Below are positions 24,896 to 34,480 of a stretch of DNA of 64,000 nt, in pieces. A program made the position numbers and the translations under genes. The notes beneath the pieces were generated by a model that was not told where the DNA came from, did no database searches, and was given only the letters and a program-made list of their open reading frames with translations. Source of the DNA: Methylosinus trichosporium OB3b (GTDB lineage: Bacteria > Pseudomonadota > Alphaproteobacteria > Rhizobiales > Beijerinckiaceae); NCBI RefSeq assembly GCF_002752655.1, contig NZ_CP023737.1, forward strand, positions 124,001 to 188,000, in the 5' to 3' direction. The stretch's first letter is position 1; each line of letters opens with the position of its first letter.

Positions 24896-26182
24896 TCAAC
24901 CTTTTGGAGCGCGAAATTGGGAGCTACGGAGGCGCCGCGTCAGCCAGAGCGGGAACCGAAGCGCGAAATAGAGCCAGGTCGAGCGGGCCGGCAAGCGAAT
25001 CGCCGCGACGTCGACAGGCAGGATGAAGTGTCGGCGCAATTCGCGCCCCCTCGACCCCGGGGCGTCGCCGGGGATCAGCATGAGGCCGAGGTCGAGGACA
25101 TGGCGGATGCGACGACGGTCGAGGTTGGCGGCGCCGCCGCCGATCATCGCCGTCAGCGACAGCGCGACGCGGGCGAGGGTCGCGTCCTCGCGCAGTCTCG
25201 CCGACAAGGCCGACGGCAGCTCGACGGCGAGCAGGGTCTCGCACAGAACCAGCGCTTCGGCCGCGGATCGCGCCGCTCCCGCCGCCTCGGCCGAGCCGTA
25301 GAGGCGCTCGAGGTCCGCGCCCTCGATCGCCAGCAGCGCGGCGAGGTCCGCCAGCCATTTCAGCCGGCACCAGAAATGCTGCGCGCCATGGGCGCAGAGA
25401 TAGGCGAATAATTCCTCTGTCGGAAAGGTCGGCGTTTCGACCCCGCCGATCCGGACCGAGCGCCGGCGCCCGGAGAGGGCGCGGTCGCACAGAAAGCGAT
25501 CGCTGTCGGCGAGGCGCCAATGCAGATCGACCAGGAGTCCGTTGGCGCCATGGCGGAACTGCCACTCCTTGCCGAGATCGGCGATCAGCTCCATCTGCGC
25601 GCCGCCGGGCGGCGGAAGCGGCGGATCGCCGCGATAGCCCGCCTGCTCCAGCAGCGCGCGCGCCCGGCCGAGGTCCGCGCTGGCGACGAAAATATCGATG
25701 TCGAGGCTATGCTTGATCGACAAGGAACGATAGGCGATGGCTTCGAGCGTCGCGCCTTTCAAAAACGCCACATCGACGCCGCCATCTCGAAACAGGCCCG
25801 CCAGCCGGGCGGTCTCGGCCGCGAGGCGGAGGTTTCGTCGCGTCAGAACGGCGACGCGCGTCGCCAGCTCCGTTTTGACGGCGGCGGGGGGCGAGACATT
25901 CGCCTGCGCGAGGCCGTCGCGGACCAGTCCGAACACGCGATGGCGTTCGGCGAGGCGCAGGACGAATCCCCAGTCGACGCCCGCGGCCGCTTCGGCGATG
26001 GCGCGCGCGCGCGCTTCGCCAGCCGGCCGGCAGCAGGCGGCGACGAGCCGGAACTCCCGCGAGGCGCCGGCGAGATGGCGCGCCGATACGGTCTTCGCCA
26101 AGACCGCTATCGCGGAGACCGCCATCGCCGAGACAGCCATCGCACGGCCGCGCCGCGTCGCCCCGGGCGCGCTCTCAGACAT
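24896..26182 (-). CDS. nucleotidyltransferase family protein (NTP_transf_5-like)
   Basis: The product is 428 residues from the ATG at 26182, which overlaps the preceding glycosyltransferase by eight bases. The central motif VAFLKGATLEAIAYRSL and HSLDIDIFVASADLGRARAL is the nucleotidyltransferase-like fold with the metal-binding Asp-x-Asp (DIDIF). ELFAYLCAHGAQHFWCRLKW follows, also typical. Family members are common in polysaccharide loci, often with polyprenyl glycosylphosphotransferases; their exact reaction is not established. The N-terminal 40 residues have an odd MAVSAMAVSAIAV repeat. Confidence 0.78.
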   Translation of the reverse strand: MSESAPGATRRGRAMAVSAMAVSAIAVLAKTVSARHLAGASREFRLVAACCRPAGEARARAIAEAAAGVDWGFVLRLAERHRVFGLVRDGLAQANVSPPAAVKTELATRVAVLTRRNLRLAAETARLAGLFRDGGVDVAFLKGATLEAIAYRSLSIKHSLDIDIFVASADLGRARALLEQAGYRGDPPLPPPGGAQMELIADLGKEWQFRHGANGLLVDLHWRLADSDRFLCDRALSGRRRSVRIGGVETPTFPTEELFAYLCAHGAQHFWCRLKWLADLAALLAIEGADLERLYGSAEAAGAARSAAEALVLCETLLAVELPSALSARLREDATLARVALSLTAMIGGGAANLDRRRIRHVLDLGLMLIPGDAPGSRGRELRRHFILPVDVAAIRLPARSTWLYFALRFPLWLTRRLRSSQFRAPKG

Positions 26183-27260
26183 CGAGATCGCCACCCTCTG
26201 CAAATTCGTTCCAGATATCGAGAAAGCGCCGTGCGAAGCAGGAATAGCGAAAATGCCGCCGCCAGCGCTCGAAGGCCGCCTCGCCCAGCGTCGCGCAGCG
26301 GTCGGGTTCGCGCAGCAGGGCGATGAGCGTCTCGGCGAGCATCGGCTGATCGAGCGCCGAGACATTATATCCCGTCTCGCCGTCGACATTGATCTCGCAG
26401 CCGGCGTCCTCGCGCGAGGCGACGACCGGCAGGCCGTGACGCATCGCCTCGGCATAGACGACGCCGAAGCCCTCCTGCCGGCTCGGCATGGCGAAGACAT
26501 GAGCGCTGGCGAAGAGCGCCGGCATATCCGGCTCGGGAACATGTCCGAGCAGATCGATCGAGCCGGCGGCGGACGAGCCGGCAACCTTCGCTCGCAGCGC
26601 TGCAAAGCCCGTTCCCGAACCCGCTATGACGAGGCGGGCCCCGGGCGCGGCGGCGGCGACCCGCGGCCACACGTCGACCAGCTCGTCATGGCCCTTGCGG
26701 CCCTCCGGCGCCTCTATGCGGCCGACGATCAGCACGCGCGGCGGCCCCTCGAAGCCGGCGCGCTCGCCGGGCGCCTCGTCCTGCTCGGTGCCGAGCCAGC
26801 ACAGGCGCGCATTGGCGAGCGGACCATTGGCGGATTGGTGGCGCTCCAGCGTCGTCCGCGAGTTGACGATCGCGAGAGCGGCGCCCCGCACGGCCGCGCG
26901 ATGCTCCGCAGGCATCGGGCCCCAGGCTTCGATCCCGTGCAGCCAGAGGGCGTAGGGAATGCCCGCGAACCGTGGATGCGCGCGCGCGACGCCGACCGAA
27001 TCATAGATCGCATGTGTGGCCCGCAATCCGTGACGATGCGCGAGCAGGGCGTAGAGCAGCTTGCTGCCGAGGGCGGGGCGCATGCGCAGCCCGGCGATGT
27101 CGATCGTTCGGCGGTCGAGATAGCTCAGCCCCTCGACGCGCTCGGCGCCCGATTGGGCGAGCGCACGCGCGGTCATGCGTGCGACGCGGGCGATGCCGCC
27201 GCGCCCCGGCGCGACCAGAGCGGAGCCGAAGAAAACGCGGGGACGACGCGCCATCGTCAT
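26175..27260 (-). CDS. glycosyltransferase family 4 protein
   Basis: The GT-B enzyme is 361 residues, starting at the ATG at 27260 after GAGG. The N-terminal domain begins RPRVFFGSALVAPGRGGIAR. The sugar-nucleotide domain includes VLIVGRIEAPEGRKGHDEL, LLGHVPEPDMPALFASAHVF and the EX7E-type motif MPSRQEGFGVVYAEAMRHGLP. It is cytoplasmic, extending the lipid-linked EPS repeat unit. The next gene downstream overlaps it by eight bases. Confidence 0.88.
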   Translation of the reverse strand: MTMARRPRVFFGSALVAPGRGGIARVARMTARALAQSGAERVEGLSYLDRRTIDIAGLRMRPALGSKLLYALLAHRHGLRATHAIYDSVGVARAHPRFAGIPYALWLHGIEAWGPMPAEHRAAVRGAALAIVNSRTTLERHQSANGPLANARLCWLGTEQDEAPGERAGFEGPPRVLIVGRIEAPEGRKGHDELVDVWPRVAAAAPGARLVIAGSGTGFAALRAKVAGSSAAGSIDLLGHVPEPDMPALFASAHVFAMPSRQEGFGVVYAEAMRHGLPVVASREDAGCEINVDGETGYNVSALDQPMLAETLIALLREPDRCATLGEAAFERWRRHFRYSCFARRFLDIWNEFAEGGDLDV

Positions 27261-27327
27261 CAGGGTCTCGCCTCGATCCGAGCAAAACGGCGCCATCCGA
27301 CGAGACTCCATAGGAGCGGCGAACGCC

Positions 27328-28500
27328 CTAGGCCGAGCATGTGCTTCCCTCCGCCAGCGCCCGGTGGAGCATGCGCCGCATGGACAAGATCGCGTCGATC
27401 TCGCAGTTGCGACTCGCGGCGAGCGCGTGCGCGCCGGCGCGCAGCCGCGCTCGCGCCGGCGCGTCGAGCGCGGCGAACCGGTCGATCGCGCCAGCGAAAG
27501 CGCTGGGCTCGAGCGGCAGGTCCCAGCCGGCGTCCGCCTGCGCGAGATCGCGCCAGGGCGTCGCATCGCCGATGAGCGCGGGGACGCCGCAGCACAGAGA
27601 CTCGAAGATCGCATGGCCGAAGTTCTCACTCCGGCTCGGCAGAAACAAGAGGTCGTGGCGTGCGAACATTTCCGGAGCCGCCTCGTTCACGATCTCGCCA
27701 TGCATGGCGACCACGATATGGGGCGGAAGAGCCGCGATGATGCGTCGGCACTCCCGCCAATAGGCCGCGTCCTCGATCGGGCCATAGATGTCGTAGACGA
27801 CGCGAGCTTCGACGAGCGCCAGCGCGCGCAGGGCGAGATCGAGATTCTTGATGCGCGCGACGCGTCCGAGGAAGGCGAGCCGCAGCGCGCCGTCGATGGC
27901 CGGGACATGCGGCGGCGCGGCGAGCAGAGGCCGGATGTTCGGCGCGACGAGAACGCCTTTCGATCTCGTGATCGCGGCGCCGATGTCCTGCGCCTCCTCC
28001 ACGCTCGTCGCATGCAAGAAGGCGTCGTCGAGCAGGCCCGTCCTTTGCGCGAGCGTCTGATAGGCGGCTTTGCGCCGACGCTTCAGGCCGAGCGCCGCCG
28101 CCGAGAACTCGCCATGCGGCGAGAGGATCGTCGGACGCCGCGGGATGAGGCCGAGCCGACGCATGATCAATGCGGGAATGGTGAATTCGCGGTCGTGGAA
28201 GCCGTGGAGGAGCAGCAGATCATAGCGCGTCTCGCGCAGAATGGCGGCGAGCTCGGCGCGCCCGCGCGCGCCCGGCGGGCAGTAGCGCGCCACGCCGCGC
28301 GGAGCCTCCAGCCAGCGCCCGCTCGCCGCCAGAGGCGCATCGCCGGGCGCCGGGCGGTCGCGCGCGACGCGCAGAAAGCGGAACTCGTCCGAGAGCGCCT
28401 CGATCATCGCCATGAGGCTCCGATTCGTGCCGCTGGCGTCATTGCCGGGCCAGAGCGCGCCCATCAGCGCGAGGATCACGGGCTCGTGCCGCTCAGTCAT
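27328..28500 (-). CDS. glycosyltransferase family 4 protein
   Basis: The protein is 390 residues. N-terminal MGALWPGNDASGTNRSLMAM and LLLHGFHDREF precede ILSPHGEFSAAALGLKRRRK, a pattern common in WcaI/WbaZ-like enzymes. The C-terminal domain has LAFLGRVARIKNLDLALRAL and the EX7E motif SRSENFGHAIFESLCCGVPAL. The ATG overlaps the upstream GT2 gene's stop by eight bases. Sixty-seven bases separate it from the following glycosyltransferase, the largest gap in the operon. Confidence 0.88.
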   Translation of the reverse strand: MTERHEPVILALMGALWPGNDASGTNRSLMAMIEALSDEFRFLRVARDRPAPGDAPLAASGRWLEAPRGVARYCPPGARGRAELAAILRETRYDLLLLHGFHDREFTIPALIMRRLGLIPRRPTILSPHGEFSAAALGLKRRRKAAYQTLAQRTGLLDDAFLHATSVEEAQDIGAAITRSKGVLVAPNIRPLLAAPPHVPAIDGALRLAFLGRVARIKNLDLALRALALVEARVVYDIYGPIEDAAYWRECRRIIAALPPHIVVAMHGEIVNEAAPEMFARHDLLFLPSRSENFGHAIFESLCCGVPALIGDATPWRDLAQADAGWDLPLEPSAFAGAIDRFAALDAPARARLRAGAHALAASRNCEIDAILSMRRMLHRALAEGSTCSA

Positions 28501-29458
28501 CGAGCGGCTCCCGTGGCGCGAGCTCTATCCCGTAATGCGTCGCGAGCCGCATCTTGAACGCGTCGACGCCATGCGCGGCGATGAAGGCGCGCGCCTCGTC
28601 GATCTTGGCGTCGATCAGGATCCAGTTCCACAGGCCCTGCAGGAAGTGGAAGACGAAGCCGTCGCGCCCGTCGAGAAAGCCGAGCCGCAGAAAATAGCGC
28701 TGGAAGAAATACAGCAGGCCGCGCAGATAGAGCGGCGCGCGGGCGAAGACGCGATTGCGCAGGAAGCGCTTCATGCGCGCCTGTGAGCCGGCCTCGCGCT
28801 CGATCGCCGCATCGACCGGGAAGAAGCCATATTCGAGATTGAGGAAATCGACCATCTGCCGCGTGGCGTAGCGATTGTGCTTGTCGGTCCAGGCGGTGAC
28901 GCCGGCGAGATTGTGATCGACGAAATCGCCGCTCGATCGTCGCGCCTCGCCACGCGTCAAGACAATGTGCTCGTCCATCCAGCGCTGCTCGATGCGCCCG
29001 CAGCCGTTGCGCCACAGCCGCAGCAGAAAGGTGGGGTAATAGCCGCCGTGGCGAATCCATGTGTCGCGAAAGATGACCTTGCGACGCAGATAGAATCCGG
29101 TGACGGCGGGGTCGAGAGCAGGCAAGGCCGCGCGCAATTCGGCGCAGAGCGCGGGCTCGAAATATTCGTCGGCGTCGAGGCGCAAGATCCAGTCGGTGGA
29201 CGGCGCGGCGGCGTCGACGCCCCATTGGAATTGATCGGCGTAATTGCGCCAGCGATGCTGAAGAACATCGGCGCCGAGACGTTCGGCGATCGCGGTCGTC
29301 GCATCGCTCGAGAAGCTGTCGACAACGACGACGCGCGCGACGAGGCCGGCGATGCTGCAGACGCAGCGCTCGAGGTGGATTTCCTCGTCGCGCGTCAGAA
29401 TGATCGCGGTGATCGACAGAGGGGAAGGGGGCGCGTCGCGGCAGGTCGGATCGATCAC
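28493..29458 (-). CDS. glycosyltransferase family 2 protein
   Basis: The product is 321 residues from a GTG at 29458 that shares four bases with the stop of the preceding gene. The GT-A fold shows ITAIILTRDEEIHLERCVCS, VVVVDSFSSDATTAIA and the metal-binding motif WILRLDADEYFEP. The C-terminal part (LYLRGLLYFFQRYFLRLGFL) is amphipathic and could lie on the membrane, as in the WaaE/KdtX group. It transfers a sugar to an acceptor during repeat-unit assembly; the sugar is unknown. Confidence 0.88.
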   Translation of the reverse strand: MIDPTCRDAPPSPLSITAIILTRDEEIHLERCVCSIAGLVARVVVVDSFSSDATTAIAERLGADVLQHRWRNYADQFQWGVDAAAPSTDWILRLDADEYFEPALCAELRAALPALDPAVTGFYLRRKVIFRDTWIRHGGYYPTFLLRLWRNGCGRIEQRWMDEHIVLTRGEARRSSGDFVDHNLAGVTAWTDKHNRYATRQMVDFLNLEYGFFPVDAAIEREAGSQARMKRFLRNRVFARAPLYLRGLLYFFQRYFLRLGFLDGRDGFVFHFLQGLWNWILIDAKIDEARAFIAAHGVDAFKMRLATHYGIELAPREPLDD

Positions 29459-31554
29459 TCCCGCACCGCCTCCTCGATCGCCAGCGTCGCTTCGCTCACC
29501 GCGATCAGCTCGGCGAGCGGGATCGGCGGCGCGCCTCGGCCGCGCGTCGCCTCGATGAAGGCGCGCGCGAGCGCGCGCTGACCCTTGTCCTGCGCGGCCT
29601 TCACGCGCCGGCGGCGCCCGCCGCGCGTGATGTCGAGGCGAGTGAAATCGTCGAGCTGCACGACGCGTCCCGCGGCGAAAATCTCGATGCGCTCCTTGGG
29701 AACGGCAGGATCGCCGAGCGAGGAATAGACGATGGCGCCGGTCGAGCCGTCGGCAAAGCGCAGCAGCGCCGAGACCGCGTCGTCATGATCGCGCGCCGCC
29801 GTCGCCTGCGCCTCTATCGGAAGCGCGCCGCAGAGATAAGTGAGCGCGTCGACGAAATGGCAGACCTCGCCGATGATGCGACCGCCGCCTTCGCCGCGCT
29901 GGATCCAGCTCTCGGCGGGTATCTCGCCGGCGTTGACGCGATAGAGCATGACCAGCGGACCGCTGCGCGGCTCCAGCGCGCGCTTGGCCTCGATCAGCAG
30001 CGGCGCGAAGCGGCGGTTGAAGCCGACGGTCAGCACGCCCGGCGCAGCCTCCGCCGCGACGGCGACATCGCGCAGCTCCTCGCGCGTGAGCGCGAGCGGC
30101 TTCTCGACGAACACATGCTTGCCAGCGATGAGCGCTCTGCGCGCATAATCGGCGTGGGTGTCGTGGCGCGTCGCGATCACCAGAGCGTCGATCTCGGCGT
30201 CGTCGATGAGCGCGTCGGCGTCGGTGGTCGCGGCGGCGAAACCATGCTTTTCGGCCGCATGGCCGGCGCTGAGCCCGGTCGATGTCGCGACCGCGGCGAG
30301 CCTCACGCCATCGATGGCGGAGAAGGCCGGCAGCAGCACGCTTTTGGCGTAATTGCCGAAGCCGATGAAGCCGAGCGTGGCCTCGCCGTCGCGACGCTGC
30401 GGCGCCGGCGCCGATCGCACCATTCGCGTCGGCTCCGGCGCCTCTCGCGGATAATGCAGAGTGATGGCGAGATGCGGCGCGCCGCTCTGCATCAGCGCGT
30501 AGGCCGCGAGCGCCTCGGCGATGGGGAAGCGATGCGTGACCAGCGCTTTCGGCGTCACCTTGCGCTCGGCGACGAGCGCGAGAAAAGCTTCCATGTTGCG
30601 CTGCTCGGTCCAGCGCACATGGGCGAGCGGATAATCGTGGCCTTCGAACTCGTAGCCAGGATCGTGCCGGCCGGGGCCATAGGACATGGACAGGCGCAGA
30701 TCCAGCTCGCGCTTGTAGAAAGGCTCGCGGTCGATGGTCATGCCGACGAGGCCGACGACGACGATGCGCCCCTTCATGCGCGAGATCTCGGCCGCGATAT
30801 TGAGCGGCTCGCTCGATTTGGTCGAGGCGGCGAGAATGACGCCATCGGCGCCATGGCCGCGTGTGAAGGCCTTGGTCGCCTCGAGCAATCCTTCGCCGAC
30901 CGCGAGGTCGGCGCCGAGCTCGCGCGCGAGCGCGACGCGCGACGCATCGGGATCATAGCCGAGCACGCGGCAGCCATTGGCCTTCAGCAATTGCACGGTG
31001 AGGAGGCCGATAAGGCCGAGCCCCATCACGACGAAGCATTCGCCGAGCGTCGGCTGCGCCTGCCGCACGCCTTGCAGCGCAATGGCGCCGAGCGTGACGA
31101 AGCTCGCCTCCTCGTCGTCGACGCCGTCGGGAACGCGCACCACGAGATTCTTCGGAATGGCGTCGATCTCGGCATGATTGGCGAAGCCGGCGCCGGCGCA
31201 GGCGACGCGGTCGCCGACGCGAAAATTCTCGACGTGGCGGCCGATCTCGAGCGCCTCGCCGGCGATCGAATAGCCGAGCGGAATGGGCGTATCGAGCTTG
31301 GCGAAGACTTTTTCCACAGTCGGCGCGAGGCCGTCGCGGCGGATGTTGCGGATGACGCGGCGAACGAGATCGGGGCGCGCCATCGCCTTGCCGGCGAGCG
31401 AGGCCTTGGCGAGCTCGATCGTCTGCCGCTCTGTGCCGGACGAGATCAACGAGACGCGCGTCGCGACGAGCAGCGCGCCGGCGCCGGCGCGCGGGGCCGG
31501 GACCTCGGCGAGAGCGAGCTCGCCGCTGCGATAATTCTGCCTGATCTGCTTCAC
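29455..31554 (-). CDS. bi-domain oxidoreductase: zinc-type alcohol dehydrogenase fused to Gfo/Idh/MocA dehydrogenase
   Basis: The product is 699 residues from a GTG at 31554 that overlaps the heparinase stop by four bases. Residues 1-370 resemble a medium-chain dehydrogenase (IPLGYSIAGEALEIGRHV, GDRVACAGAGFANHAE, and a nucleotide motif FVVMGLGLIGLLTVQLLKA). The usual zinc cysteine and histidine set is incomplete. After a Pro/Arg linker, residues 390-699 are a Gfo/Idh/MocA module (LGFIGFGNYAKSVLLPAF, HVFVEKPLALT, and the catalytic-type GEVCHFVDALTYLCG). Such fusions occur beside heparinase II/III genes in EPS loci. It may oxidise and reduce one sugar intermediate in two linked steps; the substrate is unknown. 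Confidence 0.87.
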   Translation of the reverse strand: MKQIRQNYRSGELALAEVPAPRAGAGALLVATRVSLISSGTERQTIELAKASLAGKAMARPDLVRRVIRNIRRDGLAPTVEKVFAKLDTPIPLGYSIAGEALEIGRHVENFRVGDRVACAGAGFANHAEIDAIPKNLVVRVPDGVDDEEASFVTLGAIALQGVRQAQPTLGECFVVMGLGLIGLLTVQLLKANGCRVLGYDPDASRVALARELGADLAVGEGLLEATKAFTRGHGADGVILAASTKSSEPLNIAAEISRMKGRIVVVGLVGMTIDREPFYKRELDLRLSMSYGPGRHDPGYEFEGHDYPLAHVRWTEQRNMEAFLALVAERKVTPKALVTHRFPIAEALAAYALMQSGAPHLAITLHYPREAPEPTRMVRSAPAPQRRDGEATLGFIGFGNYAKSVLLPAFSAIDGVRLAAVATSTGLSAGHAAEKHGFAAATTDADALIDDAEIDALVIATRHDTHADYARRALIAGKHVFVEKPLALTREELRDVAVAAEAAPGVLTVGFNRRFAPLLIEAKRALEPRSGPLVMLYRVNAGEIPAESWIQRGEGGGRIIGEVCHFVDALTYLCGALPIEAQATAARDHDDAVSALLRFADGSTGAIVYSSLGDPAVPKERIEIFAAGRVVQLDDFTRLDITRGGRRRRVKAAQDKGQRALARAFIEATRGRGAPPIPLAELIAVSEATLAIEEAVRE

Positions 31555-33218
31555 GATGGCGTTCCAATTCCCGCTGAAAAGCGCAGCTCGACGCGGCTGT
31601 CCGCGCCCTGCGCCGGCGTGACGACGATGCGCCGCGTCATCTGCTCGACGCCCATGTCCGGCCACCACGCCGCGTCCTCGATGATGAGCGGCGCCGACGC
31701 CGTCATCTCGACGCGAGCGTCATCGCGCAAGAGCCGCAAGACGTCTCCATCGTTCGCGACGGCGACGTCGGGATGCAGCAGAAAGCCGATGCGCGACGCG
31801 CGCTCCGTGAATCCCTGCAAGCGATCCTCGATCGTGACGGCGCCGGGGGAGACGTCGAAGCGGCGGATGTGGATGGGACGGCCGGGAAGATGCGCATAGC
31901 CGTCATGCGCGCCCTCGAGCAGGAAGCCGTCGTCGCGCGGCTCGTAGCGGCGCAGCGTCACATCGGGACGGCGGCCGCAGCGAAAAGCGCCGTAGAAATC
32001 GGCCATGTCGGCGCCGTCGAGCGCCAGCGTGTTGTGGCTCGCGGCGGCGCGCGAGCGGCGGCGGCGCTCGCCTTCGACATATTCGTAGACGCCCTGATCG
32101 ACGATGATGCGGCTGCTGGCGACCGATAATTCGAACGAGAGAATGTCGCCATGCGCATGCGCCGGCAGATCGTCCGGCCCGATGCGTCCGCAGTCCACGA
32201 TCACATAGTCGCCGCCGTGGCGCGCGCCGAAGAACCCGGCTGGAGGAAGCGCGAAGACGCGCCGCGGCGACGGCGCAACGCCGAAGAGGCGCGCATAGGC
32301 GTCGAGACAGAGGCGAGGCGCATAGGCCATGGAAAGGCCGCTGTCGTTGAATTGCGCCACGGCGCCGTCGGGATGGGCGAGATCGGCGGTCGCCTGCGCG
32401 AGCCGCGACAGCGCCGCGTCGAGCCGGCCATGAAGAGGATCGGCGCCGAGCGCGGCGCGGCATTCGAGAAGATCGGCGAACACTTGGCAGTGATAGGAAG
32501 GCGAGCGCTCGTAATGCGCGCCGTCGGCGAGAATCTGCCGCTCGAGCTCGACATTCAGCAGACGCAGGCCGCGCGCACGCCAGCGCGCCGCCGCCGCGCC
32601 CTCGAAAGAGGCGGCGGCCCACAGCAGCGCCTTTACATTCTTGATGAGGTGATTGCCGCCGATGTCGGTCTCGAGATGACGCTCGAGAAAAGCGATTTGC
32701 CGCGCCACGCTCGCCTCGATGCGCCGACGCAGCTCCGGCTCGAGCGTCTCGCGCCGCGCCAGCTCCTGCAGCAGCACGACGGCGCGCAGCGACAGCGTGT
32801 AACTGCTCCAGGCGTCGCGCCACGCGCCCGGGGCAGGGGAGTCGCAGGAGTCGAGCCATTGCGCGACGATATCCGCTGCGGTCGCGTCGTCGAGACCTTC
32901 GAGATAGTTCATGTAATGCAGCGTCATGCGCCGGAGCTGATCGCCGCCGGCGCGCCAGTCGACGCGCCCGCCGGTCATGCGCGCATCGCGTGCGATCAGG
33001 CGGAAGACGAGATCGTCGCCCTCGCGCCGCACGCCAGTCGCGCGCGGGGCGAACAGCGGCTGCGGCGGCTGCGCGCGCGCGAGCGGCGCCGGGCCGCGCG
33101 CGACGCGCGGGCGAAAGCCGGCGAGGCGTCGGCGCGCCGACAGCCGCAGGCGTGCGAGCATGCGCGCGATCGGCACATGGCGAGCGAACGCCATCTCGCG
33201 CAGCAGATGCTTCAGCAT
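31551..33218 (-). CDS. heparinase II/III family polysaccharide lyase-like protein
   Basis: The product is 555 residues. The ATG at 33218 overlaps the upstream glycosyltransferase by seven bases. The N-terminal alpha/alpha toroid runs to about residue 330, with ERHLETDIGGNHLIKNVKAL and DGAHYERSPSYHCQVFADL carrying the likely catalytic Asn, Tyr and His. The C-terminal beta-sandwich begins near DDLPAHAHGDILSFELSV and includes RAAASHNTLALDGADMADF. Heparinase II/III lyases cleave uronate-containing polymers by beta-elimination. I saw no signal peptide; its N-terminus is Arg-rich, so its site of action is unclear. Confidence 0.87.
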   Translation of the reverse strand: MLKHLLREMAFARHVPIARMLARLRLSARRRLAGFRPRVARGPAPLARAQPPQPLFAPRATGVRREGDDLVFRLIARDARMTGGRVDWRAGGDQLRRMTLHYMNYLEGLDDATAADIVAQWLDSCDSPAPGAWRDAWSSYTLSLRAVVLLQELARRETLEPELRRRIEASVARQIAFLERHLETDIGGNHLIKNVKALLWAAASFEGAAAARWRARGLRLLNVELERQILADGAHYERSPSYHCQVFADLLECRAALGADPLHGRLDAALSRLAQATADLAHPDGAVAQFNDSGLSMAYAPRLCLDAYARLFGVAPSPRRVFALPPAGFFGARHGGDYVIVDCGRIGPDDLPAHAHGDILSFELSVASSRIIVDQGVYEYVEGERRRRSRAAASHNTLALDGADMADFYGAFRCGRRPDVTLRRYEPRDDGFLLEGAHDGYAHLPGRPIHIRRFDVSPGAVTIEDRLQGFTERASRIGFLLHPDVAVANDGDVLRLLRDDARVEMTASAPLIIEDAAWWPDMGVEQMTRRIVVTPAQGADSRVELRFSAGIGTPS

Positions 33219-34480
33219 CGCGGCGCGAGCACGGCCGCGCGCGCGCCGTCTGCACCACGGCGGGCGGCGACCGCGCTCTCCAGCACGTCGATATAGCGCA
33301 GAGCCAGCGCCGCGCGGTCGTAGTGCCGGCGCACATGCTCGGCGCCGGCGGCGCCGAGACGCGCGCGCAGCGCCGCATCTTCGGCGAGGCGGCGAACGGC
33401 GGCGGCGAGCGCTGGCGCATTCTCCGGCTCGACGGCGAGGCCGGCGCCGGCCTCCGCCAGCAGCGCCGCGGCCTCGCCCTCGACGCCGAGCGCGATCGGC
33501 CGCGCCATCGCCATCGCCTCGAACATCTTGGACGGCAGCACCTTGGTGAAGGTTTCGGTTCTGCGCAGCAGAATGAGGCTCACATCGGTGGCGCTCCACA
33601 CCGCCGGCATGTCGCGCTTCGGCAATTGACCGACGATGCGGACATTGTCGAGCCGCATCTCGCGCGCCCGCTCCACCAGCCGCGCGCGCTCGGCGCCGTC
33701 GCCGACGAGCAGAAAGCCGATGCGCGGATCATCGCGCAGCAGCGCCGCGGCGTCGAGCAGCGTGTCGAGCCCATGCGCCATGCCATGCGTGCCGACATAG
33801 GCGGCGACGATGCGGTCGCCGAGATCGAAGCGCGCTCTGATCTCGGCGCCGTCGCCGGGCTGGAACAGATCGAGATCGACGCCATTCTTGATCACATGGA
33901 TCGCCTCGCGCCGCCGGCGCCGCTCGGCCACATGCTCGACGAAAGAATCGGCGACGACTACGACGCCGTCGGCGCGCCGATAGGCGCTGGCCTCGAGCGC
34001 CTCGAGGAAGCGGATGGCGAGGCCCTTGCGCATGGCGCCGACGCTGACGATGCTCTCCGGCCACAGATCGCGAATCTCGAGCACCCAGGGACATCGCTTC
34101 ACCGCGCGCAGAACGCGGCCGGCGAGTCCGCAGAAGAATTGCGGCGAGGTGGAGACGATGACGTCCGGCCGCGGCAGGAAGGGCGCCGCGGCGGTCGCGG
34201 CGACGAGGAAGGAGAGATAGCTCAGCGTGCGCAGCAGAAAGCCTTCGTTTGCGTTGAGCAGCGTCCACAGCCGCACGACCTCGACGCCGTCGATGACTTC
34301 ACGCTGAAACAGCCAGTTGCGATAGCCGGGATAGATTTTGCCGCGCGGATGATTGGGCGCGCAGGTGACGACCGTCACCCGATGGCCGGCGCGCGCCCAG
34401 GCGCGGCTGTGCTCGCTTGTGCGCGAGGCCGGCGCATTGACCTCGGGCGCGTAATAATGGCTGAGCATGAGAATGCGCAT
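33212..34480 (-). CDS. glycosyltransferase family 4 protein (WbuB-like)
   Basis: The protein is 422 residues. The N-terminus MRILMLSHYYAPEVNAPASR and VTCAPNHPRGKIYPGYRN are typical of the WbuB/WcaI group. PDVIVSTSPQFFCGLAGR and WVLEIRDLWPESIVSVGAM follow. The donor domain has FLLVGDGAERARLVERA and KVLPSKMFEAMAMARPIALG. It starts immediately after the wecB stop with no gap, so the two are translationally linked. WbuB-like enzymes often add N-acetylfucosamine or related amino sugars, but that is not proven here. Confidence 0.9.
   Translation of the reverse strand: MRILMLSHYYAPEVNAPASRTSEHSRAWARAGHRVTVVTCAPNHPRGKIYPGYRNWLFQREVIDGVEVVRLWTLLNANEGFLLRTLSYLSFLVAATAAAPFLPRPDVIVSTSPQFFCGLAGRVLRAVKRCPWVLEIRDLWPESIVSVGAMRKGLAIRFLEALEASAYRRADGVVVVADSFVEHVAERRRRREAIHVIKNGVDLDLFQPGDGAEIRARFDLGDRIVAAYVGTHGMAHGLDTLLDAAALLRDDPRIGFLLVGDGAERARLVERAREMRLDNVRIVGQLPKRDMPAVWSATDVSLILLRRTETFTKVLPSKMFEAMAMARPIALGVEGEAAALLAEAGAGLAVEPENAPALAAAVRRLAEDAALRARLGAAGAEHVRRHYDRAALALRYIDVLESAVAARRGADGARAAVLAPRC

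Noticed and set aside
29785..31899. Plus-strand open frame of 704 codons
   Set aside because: Antisense to the dehydrogenase fusion and the lyase gene; no domain features.
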